This document shows positions 58,028-64,000 of a DNA stretch of 64,000 nucleotides, piece by piece (the stretch's first letter is position 1; each line of letters begins with the position of its first letter). The stretch is from Marinomonas flavescens. Lineage in GTDB: Bacteria; Pseudomonadota; Gammaproteobacteria; Pseudomonadales; Marinomonadaceae. The stretch is from contig NZ_SJSB01000005.1 of the NCBI RefSeq assembly GCF_004352835.1, positions 150,442 through 214,441 on the forward strand, read 5' to 3'. Made by a program: the position numbers and the translations under genes. The notes beneath the pieces were generated by a model, which saw only the letters and a program-made list of their open reading frames with translations, was not told the DNA's origin and did no database searches.

Positions 58028-59073
58028 TATTCTTTATTACCCTGTTGCTCAGCTTGTGCTTGAAGGCGAGCTTCGGTACGTGCTTTTTTCTCTGCTTCTT
58101 CTTCCACATCAAAGCGCTCATAAGCCTCAACGATGCGTTGAACAATCGGATGACGAACAACGTCACCAGCACTGAAATGGGTTAAACTAATACCGTTTAC
58201 GCCACGTAATACATGCATTGCGTGGGTAAGACCAGAATTTGTTCCGCGCGGTAAATCGACTTGTGAGGTGTCGCCAGTGATCACGGCAGTAGAACCAAAA
58301 CCGATTCGAGTGAGAAACATTTTCATTTGTTCACGTGTTGTATTTTGACTTTCATCAAGAATAATAAACGCATTATTAAGTGTTCGACCGCGCATAAATG
58401 CAAGAGGTGCCACTTCAATGATATTTTTCTCAATGAATTTTTCCACCAATTCAAAACCGAGCATCTCATAGAGAGCGTCGTACAATGGGCGTAAATATGG
58501 GTCTATTTTTTGTGATAAATCACCGGGTAGAAACCCCAACTTTTCACCTGCTTCAACGGCAGGACGAACGAGCATAATACGCTCTACACGCTCTGCTTCA
58601 AGTGCTTCTACCGCACAAGCCACAGCAAGGTACGTTTTCCCTGTTCCAGCCGGACCAATACCAAAGTTGATGTCGTTCTTGCGAATCTCGCGTACATAGC
58701 CTTGCTGGTTTTCGCCTTTTGGCTTGATAAACGCTTTACGCGTTTTAACAACCAACTGATTACTTTGGCTTTTTGAGCTTTTAGTAAGGGACTCAATGGT
58801 AGATTCTTGCAGGTAAAGATGAATGCTTTCGGTGGTTAATACCGATTCTGCCAACGCTTCGCGATACAAGTTTTCGATTAGCGTTTTAGTGGCAGCCACG
58901 CGTTCTGCGTCATCGCCTGAAATATTGAATAATTCACCACGATAATGAATAGAAACATCAAGACGGGCTTCAATAAGTTTAATATTTTCGTCAAGCTGAC
59001 CACACAAAACGGCCAAGGCCGAAGCTTCGGCCGGCGCTAAGCGAGTTTGTTGTGTTATTTGTGTTGTTTCCAA
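58027..59073 (-). CDS. ybeZ: PhoH-like ATPase (YbeZ)
   Basis: A 348-residue cytoplasmic NTPase of the PhoH family. Walker A is [14 protein letters not shown] (~137-150), Walker B is [11 protein letters not shown], and an N-terminal KH-like RNA-binding region precedes (~1-100). It works with YbeY in RNA processing. The C-terminal tail is rich in Glu, Lys and Ala. Confidence 0.93.
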   Translation of the reverse strand: METTQITQQTRLAPAEASALAVLCGQLDENIKLIEARLDVSIHYRGELFNISGDDAERVAATKTLIENLYREALAESVLTTESIHLYLQESTIESLTKSSKSQSNQLVVKTRKAFIKPKGENQQGYVREIRKNDINFGIGPAGTGKTYLAVACAVEALEAERVERIMLVRPAVEAGEKLGFLPGDLSQKIDPYLRPLYDALYEMLGFELVEKFIEKNIIEVAPLAFMRGRTLNNAFIILDESQNTTREQMKMFLTRIGFGSTAVITGDTSQVDLPRGTNSGLTHAMHVLRGVNGISLTHFSAGDVVRHPIVQRIVEAYERFDVEEEAEKKARTEARLQAQAEQQGNKE

Positions 59074-59085
59074 GAGTTACCTAAT

Positions 59086-60441
59086 TTATTGAAGAGTGAA
59101 ATCAGAATCAAGTTCGGAGCTAATCAATTCACCAAGTAGGGAATTCGGATAAGCGTCTGTGACGACCACATCAGCAAATTTACCAATAAGTTGAGGGTCA
59201 GAAGCACGGAAATTCACAATACGATTGTTTTCGGTACGACCTTGTAGCTGACCTGGATCACGCGGTGAATAGCCACTAATCAAGATGCGTTTAACTTCTC
59301 CAACCATTGCCAAACTAATGTCATAGGCTTGCTGGCTAATACGGCGCTGCAGGATAGAAAGGCGTTCTTTTTTCACGTCATCAGGCGTGTCATCTTCTAA
59401 ATTAGACGCTGGTGTGCCTGGGCGCTGGCTATAAACAAAGCTGAAAGAGTGATCAAAACCAATTTCTTGTATCAAGTTCATGGTATCCATGAAGTCGTCA
59501 TTGGTCTCACCAGGGAAACCAATGATGAAGTCAGAAGATAAGCTGATACCAGGACGCGCTTCTTTGATTCGGTTGATTTTATCAATATAGTATTGACGGT
59601 CATGGCCGCGCTTCATCGCACTTAAAATACGGTCAGCACCACTTTGCACAGGCAAGTGAAGGTGGCTAACTAATTTAGGCTCATTGCGGAAGGCTTCAAC
59701 TAAACTGTCAGTAAATTCAACAGGATGAGAGGTTGTAAAACGAATACGCTCAACGCCATCGATTTGTGCAACAGCATGAATAATATCAGCTAAATCCGTT
59801 TCGTCACCGTCTTCATTTTCACCACGATAAGCGTTTACGTTTTGACCCAAAAGATGAATCTCACGAACGCCTTGCTCTGCAAGCTGAACGACTTCTACTA
59901 ATATGCTTTCGAATGGGCGACTAACTTCTTCGCCACGGGTATAAGGAACTACGCAGAATGTGCAGTATTTACTGCAACCTTCCATGATAGAAACAAAGGC
60001 TTCTGCACCATCAACACGAGGAGCGGGTAGATGGTCGAATTTTTCAATTTCTGGGAAGGTCACATCAGTAATAGGGATGTGCTTACCCGCAGCATTCACC
60101 ATTTCTGGTAATTTATGCAGCGTCTGTGGTCCAAAAATCATATCAACGTGTTTGGCGCGCTTACGAATAGCATCGCCTTCTTGGCTAGCTACACAGCCGC
60201 CAACACCAATCACAAGGTCTGGATTTTTAAGTTTTAGCTTTTTCCAGCGACCAAGTTGGTGATACACCTTATCTTGTGCTTTTTCGCGGATGGAGCATGT
60301 GTTTAGAAGCAGAACGTCTGCTTCCTCTGCGTTGTCTGTTAGTTCCATCTCATGACTTTCGCCAAGTAAATCCGCCATACGAGAAGAATCGTATTCGTTC
60401 ATTTGGCAGCCGTGAGTTTGGATAAAAAGTTTTTTTGCCAT
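59086..60441 (-). CDS. miaB: tRNA-2-methylthio-N6-dimethylallyladenosine synthase
   Basis: A 451-residue radical-SAM methylthiotransferase acting on A37 of tRNA. The N-terminal cluster cysteines are C12, C49 and C83, the radical-SAM cluster is C156-x3-C160-x2-C163 ([10 protein letters not shown]), and a TRAM domain follows at ~375-440. It is first in the miaB-phoH-ybeY-corC-lnt operon. Confidence 0.95.
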   Translation of the reverse strand: MAKKLFIQTHGCQMNEYDSSRMADLLGESHEMELTDNAEEADVLLLNTCSIREKAQDKVYHQLGRWKKLKLKNPDLVIGVGGCVASQEGDAIRKRAKHVDMIFGPQTLHKLPEMVNAAGKHIPITDVTFPEIEKFDHLPAPRVDGAEAFVSIMEGCSKYCTFCVVPYTRGEEVSRPFESILVEVVQLAEQGVREIHLLGQNVNAYRGENEDGDETDLADIIHAVAQIDGVERIRFTTSHPVEFTDSLVEAFRNEPKLVSHLHLPVQSGADRILSAMKRGHDRQYYIDKINRIKEARPGISLSSDFIIGFPGETNDDFMDTMNLIQEIGFDHSFSFVYSQRPGTPASNLEDDTPDDVKKERLSILQRRISQQAYDISLAMVGEVKRILISGYSPRDPGQLQGRTENNRIVNFRASDPQLIGKFADVVVTDAYPNSLLGELISSELDSDFTLQ

Positions 60442-60635
60442 GTAACCTATAAACCTAAAAAAGAGTTCGTCTAATCGACTTTGTCCCCATTATATTGGGG
60501 ATTGAGTCTGAATCACAGTGGTCTCGAACATTCCGAGCGTTTTAAGTCGAAATAGTTCGTCAAGAAAGACTCATCTGCTTTGCTTTATTTGCCCTACAAT
60601 GCCACAGTTACGGGCTGTCTAGGCAAGGAACCTAT

Positions 60636-61319
60636 ATGAAGTATCTGTTTTCAATATTCATTTTTTTTAACATCTTCCACAGTGTGGTGTGGGCGGAAGA
60701 CGAAGCGCCTAATTTCGAACTTGGTTTGGGCGCAGGGCTATTAAACAGTAAGGCGCTGTTTAATATTGATGTCATGCTTAATATACCCTTAAGTGAGGTG
60801 TATTCCACACAAGTGTTGCTGAACAGTAACTATTTAATTACGGGGTCATCAAAAGACAGCTTTGCACAGTCTGAATTGTCCTCTAATTGGTTTGCTCGTA
60901 ATCAATACGGCCGCCTTGGTGTTGGTATCGGGCTTTCTGAACTTAAACCCAAAGATGAAAATAAAGAGTCTGAGCGAAGCGTTATTGGTCGAGGGATGGC
61001 CGATGTGTTTTGGGGTTCTGTTACTTTAACGGGTAATTATACTTCTTATAAAAATACTTTGAGTAACATTAGTAGTACACGAGTTGGTGCGAGCTACTAT
61101 TTGACGGATGATCAACGTATTTCCTTATACCGCGAACATTATAATGACGAAGCGGCTTGGCGATTTGAAACCTATTATCAGCCGGAAAAGTATAAGCAGC
61201 TTGGTAGTGTCGGGATTATTGTACGATCTGGTGAGCGAAACGACTATTTTGGTGTTGTCGCGCGTTACTACTTTGATAAAGCCGTCTCGTTAAAAGTGCG
61301 TGAAAGGCGTTATCACTGA
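60636..61319 (+). CDS. Exported beta-rich protein, probably outer-membrane, family unknown
   Basis: 227 residues. A Sec signal peptide (KYLFSIFIFFNIFHSVVWAED) is followed by alternating polar/hydrophobic strands, many ending in aromatic residues. The last strand FGVVARYYFDKAVSLKVRERRYH resembles an outer-membrane barrel end but closes in His, not the usual Phe. I do not recognise the family and give no function. It lies alone between miaB (divergent) and the EVE gene (convergent). Confidence 0.6.
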   Translation: MKYLFSIFIFFNIFHSVVWAEDEAPNFELGLGAGLLNSKALFNIDVMLNIPLSEVYSTQVLLNSNYLITGSSKDSFAQSELSSNWFARNQYGRLGVGIGLSELKPKDENKESERSVIGRGMADVFWGSVTLTGNYTSYKNTLSNISSTRVGASYYLTDDQRISLYREHYNDEAAWRFETYYQPEKYKQLGSVGIIVRSGERNDYFGVVARYYFDKAVSLKVRERRYH

Positions 61320-61346
61320 ATATAAATCGCTGGCCTGCTAGTCTGA

Positions 61347-61808
61347 TTAGGCATAGTGAGTGGTACTGATGATATGCTGAAACTCATTTTTTTGAATGGG
61401 CATGACAGACAAACGACTGCCTTTTTTGACTAACAGCATCTCGGCTAATGCTGGATCTTGCTTTAGGGTGCTTAATGGAATAAGCGCAGGAAATTTCTCG
61501 ACCAACTCAATATCCACCATAAACCAGCGCGGACTTTCTGGGGTGGATTTAGGGTCGTAGTAAGCACTGCTTGGGTCCCAACTCGTGTGATCTGGGTAAG
61601 CGCATCGAGTGACTTTTGCAATGCCGACAATCCCCGCCGGTTTGCAACTTGAATGATAAAAAAAGACAAGGTCATCCACCTGCATCTCTTTCATAAAGTT
61701 ACGTGCTTGATAGTTTCGAACACCATCCCAAGGAGAAGCTCCCTGTCTTATTAGATCGTCTATTGAAAACGCATCTGGTTCAGATTTCATCAACCAATAG
61801 TTTGGCAT
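61347..61808 (-). CDS. EVE-domain protein
   Basis: A 153-residue single-domain protein of the EVE/PUA-like fold: MPNYWLMKSEPDAFSIDDL, WDGVRNYQARNFMKEM, LVFFYHSSCKPAGIVGIAKV and WFMVDIELVEKFP are typical. EVE domains bind modified bases in nucleic acids in several studied proteins; this housekeeping-type stand-alone form has no known role. It is divergent from the HDAC-family gene. Confidence 0.9.
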   Translation of the reverse strand: MPNYWLMKSEPDAFSIDDLIRQGASPWDGVRNYQARNFMKEMQVDDLVFFYHSSCKPAGIVGIAKVTRCAYPDHTSWDPSSAYYDPKSTPESPRWFMVDIELVEKFPALIPLSTLKQDPALAEMLLVKKGSRLSVMPIQKNEFQHIISTTHYA

Positions 61809-61978
61809 GTTTTCCTCGTATGTATCTTGATAGCGGATATAACACAGTGTTGTTTTGCATGTTATCGGGAACTATCATATTAATCTAGGCGGGCTATTAC
61901 CCTAAAGGGATGGTAGCGCATCGCTCTTGATTCTTGATAGCATGGTTTTTTTGATGTTTTAGAGTTTCCCTACTTTCT

Positions 61979-62950
61979 ATGACCAACTTCCTTTCGGTAA
62001 GCAATGTCGTGCCAGTCAGCCATAAATCGCTCCCATTGGTGTTTCACTCTAACTACAGTATTCCGTTTCCTGCGGGGCATCGTTTTCCTATGCATAAATT
62101 CAGGCTGCTTGCCGAGACATTACGAGAGCTGGGAATACTGACTGATGAAAATGAACATCAACCAGCGCCACTATCATTAACAGCATTGATGCAAGCCCAC
62201 GACAAAAGCTATGTACAACGATTTATTCGTGGTGAATTAACCGCTCAAGAGATCAAAAGCATTGGCTTACCTTGGTCTGAGTGGTTGGTTGAGCGGACCT
62301 TGCGCGCAGTTTCAGGAACGATATTAACCAGCGAGTTGGCATTGCAGCATGGTCTGGCTTGTCATCTTGCAGGTGGGACTCATCACGCGCATCCTTCTCA
62401 CGGAGCGGGATTCTGCATTTTTAATGATTTAGCGGTTGCGGCACTGGCGTTAGTCAATTCTGGTAAAGCGAAAAAAATTCTCATTTTAGATTGTGATGTG
62501 CATCAAGGGGATGGCACCGTGGCCTTCTTTCAAGACCGTACCGACATAATCCCTGTTTCTTGGCATTGTGAAGAAAATTACCCCAGTGTGAAGCAAACAA
62601 AAGGTATCAATATCGCGATTCCAAAAGGCGCCGATGACGAATGCTATTTGTCTATTCTGCAAAATACCTTACCGAGCTTGCTTGCTGAGTATCAACCGGA
62701 TTTCATCTTCTATGATGCTGGAGTTGATGTGCACAAAGACGATCGATTAGGTTACGTCAATCTGACGGACAGTGGCGTGTTAGCACGTGATCGCTATATG
62801 ATCGGCACCTGCATTGAACAAGGTTTGCCAGTGGCGTGTGTGATAGGTGGTGGCTACGATCGACAAGAAGAGCGTGTCGCTTGGCGTCATAGTTTATTGC
62901 ACCAAGCGGCAGCTCAAGTCTGGGAAGAGAATAGTCTTTCATCTTCGTAA
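61979..62950 (+). CDS. Histone-deacetylase-family amidohydrolase
   Basis: A 323-residue zinc hydrolase of the class I/II HDAC superfamily. The active-site His pair is H135-H136 (GGTHHAHPSHGAGFC), and the metal ligands are D171/D173 and H175 (LDCDVHQGDGT), with a distal Asp in YDAGVDVHKDDRLG. The GGGYD segment near the C-terminus is also present. Bacterial members deacetylate acetylpolyamines or other small amides; the substrate is unknown. Confidence 0.88.
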   Translation: MTNFLSVSNVVPVSHKSLPLVFHSNYSIPFPAGHRFPMHKFRLLAETLRELGILTDENEHQPAPLSLTALMQAHDKSYVQRFIRGELTAQEIKSIGLPWSEWLVERTLRAVSGTILTSELALQHGLACHLAGGTHHAHPSHGAGFCIFNDLAVAALALVNSGKAKKILILDCDVHQGDGTVAFFQDRTDIIPVSWHCEENYPSVKQTKGINIAIPKGADDECYLSILQNTLPSLLAEYQPDFIFYDAGVDVHKDDRLGYVNLTDSGVLARDRYMIGTCIEQGLPVACVIGGGYDRQEERVAWRHSLLHQAAAQVWEENSLSSS

Positions 62951-63457
62951 GCTTTGTATTCACTCACGCAGCATTTTTTTGCACAGGCCCGTTAGTTAGA
63001 AAAACACGCCCAATAGTAATGAATAAAAACAGGTAAAAAGCTTAGGCGGGCAGCATTGAATAATAAAACTGATAATTTTGTGACGCTGCTGAAAGACTCC
63101 AGCGGTGGATCGATAGAGTTTTTCTGAGGTAAATAAATATTATATTTAGGAAGTGGCATCCCCGCGACCTAACCATTTGCGCTTGAACCAACCCCTCAAC
63201 TAGTAAAACCCTGAATTCGTTTAAAAATAAAGTACTTATCTGCCATAAAACACAGGTTTCTTAGTGTGTAATAACGTCGTTGCTTCATAGTCAAAACGAT
63301 GAGAGTTTTTTAAAGGTTCCACTTTTGTGTATGAGGTTATGGATAAATAACTCTCCCCATCCAATCTCAGTTTGAAAATAATTTTTCACTAATGTTATCT
63401 TTTACGTAATTTGGTAGGGTGATAAAGTCAACAAAATAATAAAGACAAAAATTAAGG
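62951..63457. other. Intergenic region with no recognisable gene
   Basis: About 510 AT-rich bases downstream of the HDAC-like gene and upstream of the interrupted hydrolase gene. I see no convincing coding frame, tRNA or terminator. The region may hold decayed mobile DNA given the insertion nearby, but nothing in it proves that. Confidence 0.4.
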
Positions 63458-63898
63458 ATGAGTATGTTTAAAATAATGTTGTTCTCTTTATCAACTATTA
63501 TATGTTCACAACAGGCAATCGCTTCAGTTCCGCCAACGCCTGAGCAGTTATACACTAACGTTCCATCAGAAATGAGCCCTGATTTGGCAAAAGCAGGGGG
63601 GTATAGCGTTGGTGTAAGAACAATGGAAATAACGGATAAAAATTATTACGACCCGTTTACTAATGCAGACAACAAGACAAGAACGCTGAAACTAGAAGTT
63701 TGGTATCCAGGTAGTGAAAAAGTAAATAGTAATAATGCCACTACGTATGACAATGTAACTCGATCAGGGCAACCGTTTTCAATTATCGCAAATGCCGTTA
63801 GAAATTCAGCGGTTGTTAATACGGCAGGAAAATTTCCACTTATCATTCTTTCTCATGGGTATACTGGCTACAGAACAATTATGCCTAAATTCAGATAA
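63458..63898 (+). pseudogene. Secreted PAF-acetylhydrolase/dienelactone-hydrolase-like gene, truncated by an insertion
   Basis: A 146-codon frame with a signal peptide (MFKIMLFSLSTIICSQQAIA). It continues as GGYSVGVRTMEITD...RTLKLEVWYPGS and reaches PLIILSHGYTGYRTIM, the oxyanion/beta-3 region of alpha/beta hydrolases related to PAF acetylhydrolase. The reading frame then diverges into PKFR and stops, before the nucleophile Ser. The break coincides with the IS30-like left end. The rest of the gene presumably lies beyond the element. ATG at 63464 is an alternative start with a better-spaced AAGGA. Confidence 0.7.
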
Positions 63899-64000
63899 TA
63901 AGTGCGACACTGCTAATCAGGTGTAGAAGAAGCCAACTGCTGAAGTTGGTATGATTCTTCTTACCACAGAACAAAGCAGTACCAACATGAATTATCAGCA
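63882..64000 (+). mobile_element. Left end of an IS30-like insertion sequence (runs off right edge)
   Basis: Hydrolase homology ends near 63881. The following ~105 bases are a non-coding end, and a new ATG at 63987 starts MNYQ, the start typical of IS30-family transposases (MNYQQLT...). Only 4-5 codons are in the window, so the family is inferred from that start and from the interruption of the host gene. The exact terminal repeat cannot be fixed without the other end. Confidence 0.5.

Noticed and set aside
62951..63457. tRNA gene or CRISPR array in the largest gap
   Set aside because: No cloverleaf with TTCRA-type loop and no regularly spaced repeats were found.

Overview
The window is a chromosomal segment of a moderately AT-rich, heterotrophic, probably marine gammaproteobacterium. 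Gene content and the order miaB-phoH-ybeY-corC-lnt / ybeL / leuS-lptE-holA suggest an Oceanospirillales member, most like Marinomonas; this placement is inference from protein character, not a search. No rRNA, tRNA or CRISPR array was seen.

Layout. 1-12 kb: assorted metabolic genes (isochorismatase-fold hydrolase end, RhtA-like exporter, homocysteine methyltransferase, dienoyl-CoA isomerase-like crotonase, pseudouridine synthase, RNase D-like exonuclease, D-serine dehydratase, dGTPase-like enzyme, an HTH-only LysR protein, APS reductase, NudL, PabB, alpha/beta hydrolase). 12-14.5 kb: a four-gene minor pseudopilin operon. 14.5-21 kb: PP0621-like protein, NAD synthetase, ApbE, cytochrome b561, RluF, Na/Pi symporter. 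21-30 kb: opgGH (osmoregulated periplasmic glucans) divergent from pqiABC (envelope lipid transport), then an inositol-monophosphatase remnant.

30-42.5 kb is the most unusual part. A minus-strand operon for reductive pyrimidine breakdown (carbamoyl-amidohydrolase, NCS1 nucleobase symporter, dihydropyrimidinase) is divergent from a RutR-like TetR regulator. The regulator is followed by a complete, overlapping coenzyme F420 biosynthesis operon (cofG-cofH-cofD-cofC-cofE), an F420:NADPH oxidoreductase and an LLM-family F420-dependent oxidoreductase. No dihydropyrimidine dehydrogenase (preTA) is present here. Near-identical palindromes (TACC-N4-GGTA core in A/T arms) sit before both the catabolic operon and cofG. 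My proposal is an F420H2-dependent uracil/thymine reduction route: NADPH to F420 by NpdG, F420H2 to pyrimidine by the LLM enzyme, then ring opening by HydA and decarbamoylation by the amidohydrolase, all under a RutR-like regulator.

42.5-50 kb: oxaloacetate decarboxylase-like enzyme, DapA, LysE-type exporter, an unusual cNMP-binding/acyltransferase/SGNH triple-domain protein, flavin reductase-like protein and a 2OG-Fe(II) oxygenase-like protein. 50-60.5 kb: conserved housekeeping block for translation, envelope and RNA maturation. 60.5-64 kb: an orphan outer-membrane-like protein, EVE protein, histone-deacetylase-family amidohydrolase, and a secreted hydrolase gene cut short by the left end of an IS30-like element that runs off the window.
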